Notes: generated by a model from the letters alone, not told the origin. DNA of 14,500 bases from an uncultured Moraxella sp. (GCA_916720335.1 CAKAQU010000033.1:1-14500); one strand, 5' to 3'; positions 7,305 to 14,432 are shown, numbered from the stretch's first letter. A program made the numbers and translations.

Positions 7305-8729
7305 TTATGCGCCAAGTACACTTTGCCCACAAACACGCAGTACTTGACCGTTAAATCCATCTGCATTTGGCGACATTAACCAAGCAACTGCTTCAGCAAC
7401 ATCGATGGCAAGTCCGCTTTGATTCATAGCATTCATACGCCTTCCCGCCTCTCTTAAAGCAAAAGGAATTTTTTGAGTCATGGTGCTTTCAATAAATCCT
7501 GGAGCAACCACATTGATACGTTTATGTCCTAATGCAAACACAGATGCAAGTGACTTTCCAAAACCGATCACACCTGCTTTAGAGGCAGCATAATTGCTTT
7601 GTCCAAAATTACCAGAAATGCCAGCAATTGACGAAATGCATACCACGCGCGCCTGGTCGCTGAATACTGACTGATTTAACATTTGCTGAGTTAGATTGAC
7701 CATTGCTGATAAATTCGTATCCATCACAGCTTGCCATTGTAAAGGACTCATTTTTGCCAGTGTTTTATCGTCAGTGATTCCAGCATTATGTACCACGCCG
7801 TCTAGTGACGCCACTTCTTGGATTATTTTTTGACAAAGATTAACGCTTGCGTTTGACTCTGTAATGTCTATGGGTAGAATGTGTATTCTAGATGAATTTG
7901 TAAATGCATCTGAGCTGTGATGATTTTGTCTGATGACATTCATCTGATTTGCCATGTGTTCCAATTGGGTTAAATGTTTGGGCAAATCCACGCAATATAA
8001 ATCCGCTCCTTCTCTTAACAAAACTTGGCAAATTGCTTGTCCGATATGACCTGCCGCCCCTGTAACCAAGATTTTTTTGCCACTTAAGGCGGGTTTTGGG
8101 TAAGTGTATTTTAGGCCAGCAACGTCATCATTTAAACCATGACCATCAAGATAAAGGGTTTGTCCTGAAACGTAAGCGCACTTGTGTGATAAGAAAAATT
8201 CAAATGCATGCAGCAAATGACCCTTGCAAACCTTGCCAATAGATAAAGCATTTACACAAACGCCCCGCCTTACCTCTTTAGCAAGCGATTTGACAAAACC
8301 AATCACCGCACTTTGAGCGGCACTATAGGCTAAATTTACACCCGTATCGGCACAGGTTAAAATTAAAATTTTACCTGAAGGTTTCATGCGTTTTACCAGT
8401 GGCGAGAAAAATTGCTGCAGCTGCTGCAATTGTTTTGGGGTTTTGATACCACTAGCATCATACACCACCACTTTAAAAAACATATGTTCATCAAGCAATT
8501 TATTGTGCAGACTGTCTTGAGTGGTGACTTTACCATCAAGCGCTGATAAAACTGCCAAAGCTGATTGATAAAAAATACCGTCATCTGCCGCCCCAAACGC
8601 CACTTCACCACACAAAGTTGGCTGACTTTGTTCATAACGCTCAAGGCGAGCAGGCGTGGGTAATCCTAGGTTTTTTGCGACCGTTTTACCAAAACCAGAT
8701 TGGGTGAGTTTGCCGTAATGATCGGTCAT
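7305..8729 (-). CDS. fabG: High-molecular-weight 3-oxoacyl-(ACP/CoA) reductase, FabG4 type
   Basis: The protein reduces 3-oxoacyl thioesters to (R)-3-hydroxyacyl thioesters. It is 474 residues, about twice ordinary FabG, because a degenerate Rossmann/flavodoxin-like N-terminal domain (about 1-205) precedes the catalytic SDR domain (about 215-474). The catalytic half has the cofactor motif TGAAGHIG (223-230), NAG (315-317) and the catalytic S367, Y380 and K384 in SSIAGISGNFGQSNYAASK. The N-terminal half keeps the strand and helix pattern and a relic of the active site, YSAAQ at 135-139, where Q replaces the lysine, and it lacks a glycine motif. This architecture is that of mycobacterial FabG4, reported to prefer NADH and CoA substrates. 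It is therefore probably not the housekeeping fatty-acid-synthesis FabG. It is the first gene of the unit fabG-maoC-serine hydrolase. The ATG follows AAGGAT by about 6 bases. Confidence 0.9.
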   Translation of the reverse strand: MTDHYGKLTQSGFGKTVAKNLGLPTPARLERYEQSQPTLCGEVAFGAADDGIFYQSALAVLSALDGKVTTQDSLHNKLLDEHMFFKVVVYDASGIKTPKQLQQLQQFFSPLVKRMKPSGKILILTCADTGVNLAYSAAQSAVIGFVKSLAKEVRRGVCVNALSIGKVCKGHLLHAFEFFLSHKCAYVSGQTLYLDGHGLNDDVAGLKYTYPKPALSGKKILVTGAAGHIGQAICQVLLREGADLYCVDLPKHLTQLEHMANQMNVIRQNHHSSDAFTNSSRIHILPIDITESNASVNLCQKIIQEVASLDGVVHNAGITDDKTLAKMSPLQWQAVMDTNLSAMVNLTQQMLNQSVFSDQARVVCISSIAGISGNFGQSNYAASKAGVIGFGKSLASVFALGHKRINVVAPGFIESTMTQKIPFALREAGRRMNAMNQSGLAIDVAEAVAWLMSPNADGFNGQVLRVCGQSVLGA

Positions 8730-8783
8730 GAATTATCCTTAAAACACTGCAAATAAAATAAAAACATTTGTTAGCGAAAATCT

Positions 8784-8812
8784 ATTTTAGCATAAATTTA
8801 GTAGACAGATAA
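8784..8812 (-). promoter_or_regulatory. Probable promoter of the fabG-maoC-hydrolase unit
   Basis: The minus strand carries an extended -10 element TGCTAAAAT (8792-8784). A poor -35 TTATCT (8812-8807) lies 17 bases away. The predicted leader is about 50 bases. The -10 block is nearly identical to that of ilvE (GCTAAAAT). Confidence 0.45.
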
Positions 8813-8820
8813 TGCAAGTG

Positions 8821-8864
8821 TAAATTAATTTAATACAAATCACTTATCATTTGATTTTTGTCAA
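8821..8864. promoter_or_regulatory. Cluster of inverted repeats in the divergent control region (possible operators, including an FNR/ANR-like box)
   Basis: Three symmetric elements lie side by side in the 187-205 bases between the divergent reductase and thiolase genes. TAAATTAATTTA (8821-8832) is a perfect 12-base palindrome. AAATCA-N9-TGATTT (8837-8857) is a perfect 6-9-6 inverted repeat. TTGAT-N4-GTCAA (8851-8864) matches 9 of 10 defined positions of the FNR/ANR consensus. They lie upstream of both predicted promoters. That they bind a regulator is inference; AT-rich DNA produces such matches by chance. Confidence 0.35.
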
Positions 8865-8934
8865 AATAGTGTTAAGCTAGGAAAGTTTTTGCTATTTTAT
8901 ACTTCATACTTATTTATTGTTATTCATTATCATT

Positions 8935-10239
8935 ATGAAAGAGTACACACCCAAGCAAGTTATTCAAAAAGTTGCCATCATTGGCGCAAACCGCATCCCT
9001 TTTGCCAAAGCCAATACTGTTTATGCTGATGCTAGTGCTGAAGATATGTTAAGTGCAGCCTTATCTGGCTTAATTGAACGTTACAATCTAGCCAACAAAG
9101 GTATTGGGGAGGTGGTTTGTGGCACACTATTAAAACCAAACGCACAGTTTAGCTTAACCAAAGAAGCGTTATTAAATACGTCACTACCTGCTACCACACC
9201 TGCTTATGATATTTCCCAAGCCTGTGTGACAAGCATGCAAGCAGCGTTTAGTGTTGCCAATAAAATTGCTTTAGGGATTATTGATAGCGCAATTGCAGGC
9301 GGGGCGGACAGTGCATCAGACATACCCATTGGTCTGGGTAATGGCGTGCGAAAAGCGCTTTTAAGATTTACTAAAGCCAAAAACACTAAAGAACGCTTAT
9401 TAGCACTTTTAACCATTAATCCTAAGGAGTTGATTCTACTACCAAATATCAAAGAAGCTAGAACGCGGCTATCCATGGGCGAACACCAAGCATTAACCAC
9501 GGATATCTGGCAAATTACCAGGCAAGCCCAAGATGAATTTGCGTTTTCTAGTCATCAAAAGTTAGAACAAGCCTACCGAGCAGGTTTTTTTGATACACTG
9601 ATGAGTCCTTATAAAGGTATACATAAAGACAACGTGCTGCGCACCGATACTTCGCTTAAAAAATTAAATGCACTACCCGTAGTTTTTGGCAAAACCCAAT
9701 CCAATCCAACCATGACCGCTGGCAATAGCAGTGTCTTAACGGATGGCGCTTCAGTGATGCTGTTAGCATCGGATGATTGGGCGAAAAACAATCAATATAA
9801 ACCTATGGCTTATTTAACCCATCAAATCACTCAAGCGATTGATTTTATGGGCAAGGATGGCGAAACTGAAGGTTTATTAATGGCGCCCATTTATGCTGTT
9901 TCTGCTTTACTGAAAAAAACACAATTATCACTACAAGATTTTGATTTTTATGAAATTCATGAAGCATTTGCCTCTCAGGTTCTTTGCACATTGTCAGCGT
10001 GGCAGTCTGATGATTTTTGCCGTCAAAAGTTGGGGTTAAATCAAGCATTGGGCAGCATACATTTAGATAAGTTAAATGTTAGTGGCGGAAGTTTAGCTAC
10101 AGGGCATCCATTTTCAGCGACCGGGACACGTTTAATTGCCAATGCTGCTAAGCTTTTAGAACAAAAAGGCAGTGGTCGGGCTTTAGTGGTCTGCTGCGCT
10201 GCTAGCGGTCAAGCAGCCGCTTGCATTTTAGAACGCTAA
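8935..10239 (+). CDS. Acetyl-CoA acyltransferase / thiolase, FadI-FadA2 type
   Basis: Thiolases cleave 3-ketoacyl-CoA with CoA, or condense two acyl-CoAs in reverse. From the ATG at 8935 the protein has 434 residues, the size of E. coli FadI. The nucleophilic cysteine is C97 in ISQACVTSMQAA. The catalytic histidines are H342 in IHEAFASQ and H391 in GGSLATGHPFSATGTR. The C-terminal cysteine is C420 or C421 in VVCCAASGQAA, which matches the CAAGG form of FadI rather than the CIGGGQG of FadA. A TTG at 8917 would add six hydrophobic residues (MLFIII), but neither start has a recognisable ribosome binding site; the ATG is preferred because homology begins soon after it. No FadJ or FadB partner is present; the neighbours are an SDR reductase and a MaoC hydratase instead. 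The gene is probably co-transcribed with the esterase 51 bases downstream. Confidence 0.9.
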   Translation: MKEYTPKQVIQKVAIIGANRIPFAKANTVYADASAEDMLSAALSGLIERYNLANKGIGEVVCGTLLKPNAQFSLTKEALLNTSLPATTPAYDISQACVTSMQAAFSVANKIALGIIDSAIAGGADSASDIPIGLGNGVRKALLRFTKAKNTKERLLALLTINPKELILLPNIKEARTRLSMGEHQALTTDIWQITRQAQDEFAFSSHQKLEQAYRAGFFDTLMSPYKGIHKDNVLRTDTSLKKLNALPVVFGKTQSNPTMTAGNSSVLTDGASVMLLASDDWAKNNQYKPMAYLTHQITQAIDFMGKDGETEGLLMAPIYAVSALLKKTQLSLQDFDFYEIHEAFASQVLCTLSAWQSDDFCRQKLGLNQALGSIHLDKLNVSGGSLATGHPFSATGTRLIANAAKLLEQKGSGRALVVCCAASGQAAACILER

Positions 10240-10290
10240 TTGTGTCATATTGCTGGATTAATTTTATTGTTAAATAAATAGGATTGTGGT

Positions 10291-10962
10291 ATGTTGTCTT
10301 ATGTAATGGTTGAACACAACCCTTCTAAAAAACCCATAGATAAAGTGGTAATTTGGCTACATGGTCTTGGTGCTAGTGGCGATGATTTTGTGCCCTGCGT
10401 GCCGCATTTGGGATTAGCTGATGATTTAGCGATTAAATTTATTTTTCCTAACGCACCAAAAATTGCAGTTACCATTAATGGCGGTTATGTGATGCCTGCC
10501 TGGTATGATATTTTACAAATGAACCTTGAGCGGGTGGTAGATATTCAACAAATTCAGGCATCCAGTCTTTTAATTGATGAGCTGGTAAAACATGAAATGG
10601 TAAATGGTATTGATAGTAAAAATATCATCATTGCCGGATTTTCTCAAGGCGGTGCGGTAGCCTACGATTATATTTTAACCAGTGATATCCAATTGGGCGG
10701 GCTTTTGGCACTATCGACCTATTTTGCCAGTAAAGATTATATCCAAAAAATCAAAACAAATTGCAATATTCCCACCTTAATTCATCACGGGCAGTTTGAT
10801 GATATTGTTCCGATGACGCTTGGCATGTCAGCAAAACAGAGTTTAGAGCAACTAGGGCTTACTCCACAATTTGTGAGCTATCCTATGGCACATCAAGTTA
10901 CCCTAAGTCAGCTTCAAGATATTGGCACCTGGTTTAATCAAATTTTTTCAAAAAATACTTGA
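10291..10962 (+). CDS. Alpha/beta-hydrolase carboxylesterase (phospholipase/carboxylesterase family)
   Basis: The 223-residue cytosolic serine hydrolase belongs to the small carboxylesterase / acyl-protein-thioesterase family (COG0400 type), which cleaves short-chain esters or thioesters. The oxyanion-hole segment is WLHGLGASGDDF (22-33). The nucleophile S118 lies in GFSQGGA (116-122), the acid D170 in HGQFDDIVP, and the base H201 in PMAHQVT. The length is typical. There is no signal peptide or membrane segment. The ATG is preceded by AGGA about 7 bases upstream. It follows the thiolase gene by 51 bases with no terminator between them, so it may belong to the same transcript. Its stop codon overlaps the -35 box of the tRNA-Gly promoter. 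The true substrate cannot be deduced. Confidence 0.88.
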   Translation: MLSYVMVEHNPSKKPIDKVVIWLHGLGASGDDFVPCVPHLGLADDLAIKFIFPNAPKIAVTINGGYVMPAWYDILQMNLERVVDIQQIQASSLLIDELVKHEMVNGIDSKNIIIAGFSQGGAVAYDYILTSDIQLGGLLALSTYFASKDYIQKIKTNCNIPTLIHHGQFDDIVPMTLGMSAKQSLEQLGLTPQFVSYPMAHQVTLSQLQDIGTWFNQIFSKNT

Positions 10963-10986
10963 CTAATGATAAATATTTAGTAGAAT
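10959..10986 (+). promoter_or_regulatory. Promoter of tRNA-Gly
   Basis: TTGACT (10959-10964), a 16-base spacer and TAGAAT (10981-10986) lie 12 bases before the first base of the tRNA. The -35 box overlaps the TGA stop of the esterase gene (10960-10962). Confidence 0.65.
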
Positions 10987-10998
10987 AGCCAAGCTAGT

Positions 10999-11074
10999 GC
11001 GGGAATAGCTCAGTTGGTAGAGCACAACCTTGCCAAGGTTGGGGTCGCGAGTTCGAATCTCGTTTCCCGCTCCA
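10999..11074 (+). tRNA. glyV: tRNA-Gly (anticodon GCC)
   Basis: The 76-base gene folds into a standard cloverleaf. The acceptor stem GCGGGAA (10999-11005) pairs with TTCCCGC (11064-11070). The D-arm contains AGCTCAGTTGGTAGAGC. The anticodon stem CAACC/GGTTG encloses the loop TTGCCAA with anticodon GCC at 11032-11034. The T-loop is GTTCGAATC. Discriminator T is followed by an encoded CCA (11072-11074). It is nearly identical to the E. coli glycine tRNA with GCC anticodon. It is solitary here, with its own promoter and terminator. The gene symbol is by analogy with E. coli. Confidence 0.97.
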
Positions 11075-11082
11075 AATTGTTT

Positions 11083-11115
11083 AAATCCAAATCTTTTATA
11101 GGTTTGGATTTTTTT
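11083..11115 (+). terminator. Intrinsic terminator after tRNA-Gly
   Basis: AAATCCAAATC (11083-11093) pairs with GGTTTGGATTT (11101-11111), with one G-T wobble, around a 7-base loop. A run of seven T at 11109-11115 follows. It ends the tRNA transcript and any read-through from the thiolase-esterase unit. Confidence 0.8.
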
Positions 11116-11174
11116 ATAAAAATTTTTCAGCTTTGCTTTAAAAAGTACACTATGTAATTTTTTTGTGATTAATT

Positions 11175-11210
11175 AAAAAAACCCCATAAATACTGGGCGG
11201 TATTTATGGG
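11175..11210 (-). terminator. Intrinsic terminator of the nar operon
   Basis: Read on the minus strand, CCCATAAATAC and GTATTTATGGG form a perfect 11-bp stem (11210-11200 with 11193-11183) around a 6-base loop. Seven T follow (complement of 11181-11175). It stands 46 bases after the narI stop codon. Confidence 0.85.
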
Positions 11211-11256
11211 TAAAAACAACAAGTTTTATATTAATCTTATTTAGTTTGTTTGGGGG

Positions 11257-11991
11257 TTATCCCTGCGCTCTTTTTTGACGTACAATTTGATAATTACGTC
11301 CTAAGTACCAAATTGGCGCTGAAATAATATGCACTAAACGAGTAAATGGGAAAATCAAAACAATGGTAATGCCTAATGCAACGTGTAATTGATAAACCAA
11401 ATCAATATGATTTAGATTTGACATTGCAACCATCGGGCGGAAAATTGTAATATTTTGAACCCAATTAGATAGCGCAACCATGACTGAACCATCCATATGC
11501 TTAGTAGAAGCAAAAATAGTTGCTAGACCTAAGTTTAATTGGATAAATAAAATCACCAAAACTAACTTATCAGCAAAGCTAGAAGTATGGCTAATGCGTG
11601 GGTCTGTAAAGCGACGAACCAACAACATCAAAAGCCCAATCCAGCAAATTACCCCCATGATTCCACCTGCAGCCATTGCTAAAAGCTGTTTTTGTGAAGA
11701 AGAAATAAAATGCTCATAGACAGCATGTGGTGTCATCATACCTACAAAATGTCCGCACAAAATACCAATAATGCCGATATGGAACATGTTACTGGCGATA
11801 CGCATGCCTTTATCGTTAAGCATTTGGCTTGAACCTGTTTTCCATGAATACTGTGACAAGTCAAATCTTGCCCAAGTACCAATCAAACATACCGCTAGTG
11901 CAATGTAAGGATAAATCCCAAAAATAAACACCTGTAGCCAATTTAAATGTGCAAGACTATCTGTACTTGTGGTTAAAGCGGTTAAAATCAT
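11257..11991 (-). CDS. narI: Respiratory nitrate reductase gamma subunit NarI (cytochrome b)
   Basis: NarI is the membrane anchor that oxidises quinol on the periplasmic side and passes electrons through two b hemes to NarH and NarG. The 244-residue protein shows about five membrane segments (roughly 17-38, 66-86, 104-125, 143-162 and 197-219). The four heme-ligand histidines are seen at H71 and H81 (FHIGIIGILCGHF) and at H203 and H221 (LHVALG, RLVHIIS). Spacings of 10 and 18 equal those of E. coli NarI (56/66 and 187/205). The N-terminus is about 15 residues longer than in E. coli. The start is fixed by a 4-base ATGA overlap with the narJ stop, which implies translational coupling. It is the last gene before the operon terminator. 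Confidence 0.95.
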   Translation of the reverse strand: MILTALTTSTDSLAHLNWLQVFIFGIYPYIALAVCLIGTWARFDLSQYSWKTGSSQMLNDKGMRIASNMFHIGIIGILCGHFVGMMTPHAVYEHFISSSQKQLLAMAAGGIMGVICWIGLLMLLVRRFTDPRISHTSSFADKLVLVILFIQLNLGLATIFASTKHMDGSVMVALSNWVQNITIFRPMVAMSNLNHIDLVYQLHVALGITIVLIFPFTRLVHIISAPIWYLGRNYQIVRQKRAQG

Positions 11992-12812
11992 GCGAGTACT
12001 CCCCCAGAATGTTTACTGGTGCTATTTGTCTGTGTACTTGTTTGTGTGTCTGTATTAAATCCAACCCAATGCACAGGAACATCGGTATTTTGGTTTGCTT
12101 GTCTTGCCAATGTTTCGGCAATGCGCTGATTGGTTTGATTGGAAGGACAACGTTCTTCTTGTTCTGCTGCCATAAAGTCTACCATCTCTTCTTCCCATTC
12201 TTTATCAATGGCTTCAAAAGTGGTATCGTCTTCAGGGTTTTTGCCCATTTTGGCAAGTTCATCATCAATCAGTGTCAAGGACTTACCAGCTATTTGCAAT
12301 AACGCCTTAAACAAGCTGGCATAACTACTATTTTTTTGAATCAATCTTGCACCCAAAAGCGCAATAATATGGCTAACCTCAGCAATCTCCATACGAATGG
12401 CAATATCATCATCCGTTTTGGTGGCTTGATAAGATAAAAACTCAAGATACATTGGCAAATAATCAGGCAATTCCTTGACATTAATCTCAAAGCCTGCCTT
12501 TTCATATTGTGCCATCAAATCCACCATCGCCTGACCACGGTCACGACTTTCGCCGTGAACGTGTTCAAAAAGCCATAATGAAAGCGCGCGACCTCTTTCA
12601 AATAGACTGTCATAGCGGGCTTGGGCTTCAATATCACCAAGGTTTTCTAACTCATTGGTTAATGTGATGATTTCTTGGCGTACTTCAGGGCTGATTAATA
12701 CTGACTTGCCTACAATACTTCTGCACTCATCCAAGACGCCTGCAAAAAATAACTCATCACGGGGATAATCCATCAATATGCTGATGACTTTTAATAAAGT
12801 GAAATCAAGCAC
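11988..12812 (-). CDS. narJ: Nitrate reductase molybdenum cofactor assembly chaperone NarJ
   Basis: NarJ is a cytosolic dedicated chaperone that keeps apo-NarGH soluble until cofactor insertion and membrane docking; it is not part of the final enzyme. The diagnostic segment LFEHVHGESRDRGQAMVDL is present near residue 80, followed by LPDYLPMYLEFL. The start is GTG at 12812, directly after the narH TAA with no gap; a strong GGGAGG ribosome binding site lies inside the last codons of narH. At 274 residues it is about 40 longer than E. coli NarJ (236). The surplus is a C-terminal tail rich in Gln, Asn, Thr and Ser (about residues 230-274) that looks unstructured. It overlaps narI by 4 bases. Confidence 0.95.
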   Translation of the reverse strand: MLDFTLLKVISILMDYPRDELFFAGVLDECRSIVGKSVLISPEVRQEIITLTNELENLGDIEAQARYDSLFERGRALSLWLFEHVHGESRDRGQAMVDLMAQYEKAGFEINVKELPDYLPMYLEFLSYQATKTDDDIAIRMEIAEVSHIIALLGARLIQKNSSYASLFKALLQIAGKSLTLIDDELAKMGKNPEDDTTFEAIDKEWEEEMVDFMAAEQEERCPSNQTNQRIAETLARQANQNTDVPVHWVGFNTDTQTSTQTNSTSKHSGGVLA

Positions 12813-14351
12813 TTAAGCCTCCCATGTTTGAACGGTTTCAATCATTTCACGACGATTAGCCTTGATTTGTCCAAACATATTAACATCATTACCGCCTGAA
12901 CAGCCAGAACCAAAACTAAATCCACAACCGTTTTTCTCAGCAAATACATCACTTAATGCTTCTTCGCGGTGACTGCTTGGAATGACAAAGCGGTCTTCAT
13001 AATTAGCAATTGCCAGATAACGATACATTTCTTCTGCTTGTTTTTTGGTCAAACCAACAGCATCAAGCACTTCTTGAGCATCTTTTTTATCAACCAGTTG
13101 TAGACGTTTATAAGAACGCATTGCAAGTAAACGTTTTAGAGCAAGACGAACAGGCTGTTCATCACCTGCGGTTAATAAATTCGCTAAATATTTTAAAGGA
13201 ATACGCAGACTGTCTACATCTGGAATCAGCCCGTCCATACCTACCTGTCCAGCTTCGGCAGCATTTTGGATGGGTGATAGTGGCGGTACATACCAAACCA
13301 TTGGCAATGTACGATACTCAGGATGCAAAGGCAGAGCTAATTTCCAATCCATCGCCATTTTATAAACAGGGGACTTTTGAGCTGCTTCAATGACACCCAT
13401 TGGCACACCGTCTTTTAATGCTTGCTCAATAACTTTGGGGTCGTTGGGGTCTAAAAACACATCAAGTTGAGCTTGATATAAGTCTTTTTCGTTGGGGGTG
13501 CTAGCCGCTTCTTTAATCTTGTCAGCATCGTAAAGCAAAACACCCAAATAACGAATACGTCCCACGCATGTTTCAGAACAGATGGTTGGCATGCCACTTT
13601 CAATACGTGGATAACAGAAAATACATTTTTCAGATTTTCCAGATTTCCAGTTGTAATAAATCTTTTTGTAAGGACAACCAGAAATACACATACGCCAACC
13701 ACGACATTTTTCTTGGTCAATCAATACAATACCATCTTCTTCACGTTTATAAATTGCGCCACTTGGGCAAGATGCAACACAAGTTGGGTTTAAGCAATGT
13801 TCACATAGACGTGGTAAATACATCATAAATGTATTTTCGTATTGACCATAAATGTCAGCTTGAATATTGTCAAAGTTTTTATCTTTGCGACGTTTGGCAA
13901 ATTCAGAACCTAAGATTTCTTCCCAGTTAGGTCCCCATTCAATTTTTTGAATGCGCTTACCTGTGATTAAAGAACGTGGACGAGCAATTGGTTGATGCTC
14001 GCTGATAGGCGCAGTTTGTAAATGCTGATAATCAAAATCAAACGGCTCATAGTAATCATCTAAAGTTGGTAAATCGGGGTTGGCAAAAATATTTGCTAAT
14101 ACACGGAATTTACCGCCAATTTTAGGGTTGATAGAGCCGTCAGCATTACGAATCCAACCACCCTTCCACTTCTCTTGATTTTCCCATTCTTTAGGAAAAC
14201 CAATACCAGGCTTGGATTCTACGTTGTTAAACCACGCATATTCCATACCTTCACGACTGGTCCAGACATTTTTACAGGTAACAGAGCAGGTATGACAGCC
14301 GATACATTTGTCAAGATTTAATACCATGCCAACTTGCGAACGAATTTTCAT
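12813..14351 (-). CDS. narH: Respiratory nitrate reductase beta subunit NarH (iron-sulfur)
   Basis: NarH carries three [4Fe-4S] clusters and one [3Fe-4S] cluster that relay electrons from NarI to the molybdenum subunit NarG on the cytoplasmic face of the membrane. The 512-residue protein has all four cysteine groups: C16/19/22/26, C183/186/191/195, C216/222/226 with W219 at the fourth position (the tryptophan that defines the [3Fe-4S] cluster), and C243/246/258/262. These agree with E. coli NarH within one residue. The ATG at 14351 is preceded by AAGGAA at 6 bases; a TTG one codon upstream is less likely. Spacing of its end with narJ is zero. Its leader of at least about 115 bases holds hairpins described separately. 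narG is expected to the right, outside the window. Confidence 0.97.
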   Translation of the reverse strand: MKIRSQVGMVLNLDKCIGCHTCSVTCKNVWTSREGMEYAWFNNVESKPGIGFPKEWENQEKWKGGWIRNADGSINPKIGGKFRVLANIFANPDLPTLDDYYEPFDFDYQHLQTAPISEHQPIARPRSLITGKRIQKIEWGPNWEEILGSEFAKRRKDKNFDNIQADIYGQYENTFMMYLPRLCEHCLNPTCVASCPSGAIYKREEDGIVLIDQEKCRGWRMCISGCPYKKIYYNWKSGKSEKCIFCYPRIESGMPTICSETCVGRIRYLGVLLYDADKIKEAASTPNEKDLYQAQLDVFLDPNDPKVIEQALKDGVPMGVIEAAQKSPVYKMAMDWKLALPLHPEYRTLPMVWYVPPLSPIQNAAEAGQVGMDGLIPDVDSLRIPLKYLANLLTAGDEQPVRLALKRLLAMRSYKRLQLVDKKDAQEVLDAVGLTKKQAEEMYRYLAIANYEDRFVIPSSHREEALSDVFAEKNGCGFSFGSGCSGGNDVNMFGQIKANRREMIETVQTWEA

Positions 14352-14380
14352 CAAAAATTCCTTATTGTTATGGTTGCCTA

Positions 14381-14411
14381 GTTTATCGGGTAAATTTTTT
14401 TTATGATAAAC
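14381..14411 (-). repeat. Inverted repeat close to the narH ribosome binding site
   Basis: GTTTATC (14381-14387) and GATAAAC (14405-14411) are perfect 7-base inverted arms separated by 17 AT-rich bases, ending about 18 bases from the AAGGAA ribosome binding site of narH. It is a weak hairpin and could be chance in AT-rich sequence. Confidence 0.3.
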
Positions 14412-14432
14412 ATCGGTAAACTCTGAATTTAT

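Noticed and set aside
8393..8644. Alternative-frame open frame within the FabG4 gene
   Set aside because: It is a shadow of the reductase frame on the same strand, with no motif or ribosome binding site.
10999..11171. Integration site of a mobile element at the tRNA-Gly 3' end
   Set aside because: No repeat of the tRNA 3' end, integrase or foreign gene is seen downstream. The region is filled by two terminators and then the nar operon.
11949..12302. 117-codon open frame antisense to narI and narJ
   Set aside because: It is Cys/Phe-rich shadow sequence across the narI-narJ junction, and both of those are firmly identified on the other strand.
13010..13393. 127-codon open frame antisense to narH
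   Set aside because: It lies wholly inside narH, whose cysteine motifs prove the minus-strand frame. The antisense product has no recognisable domain and no ribosome binding site.
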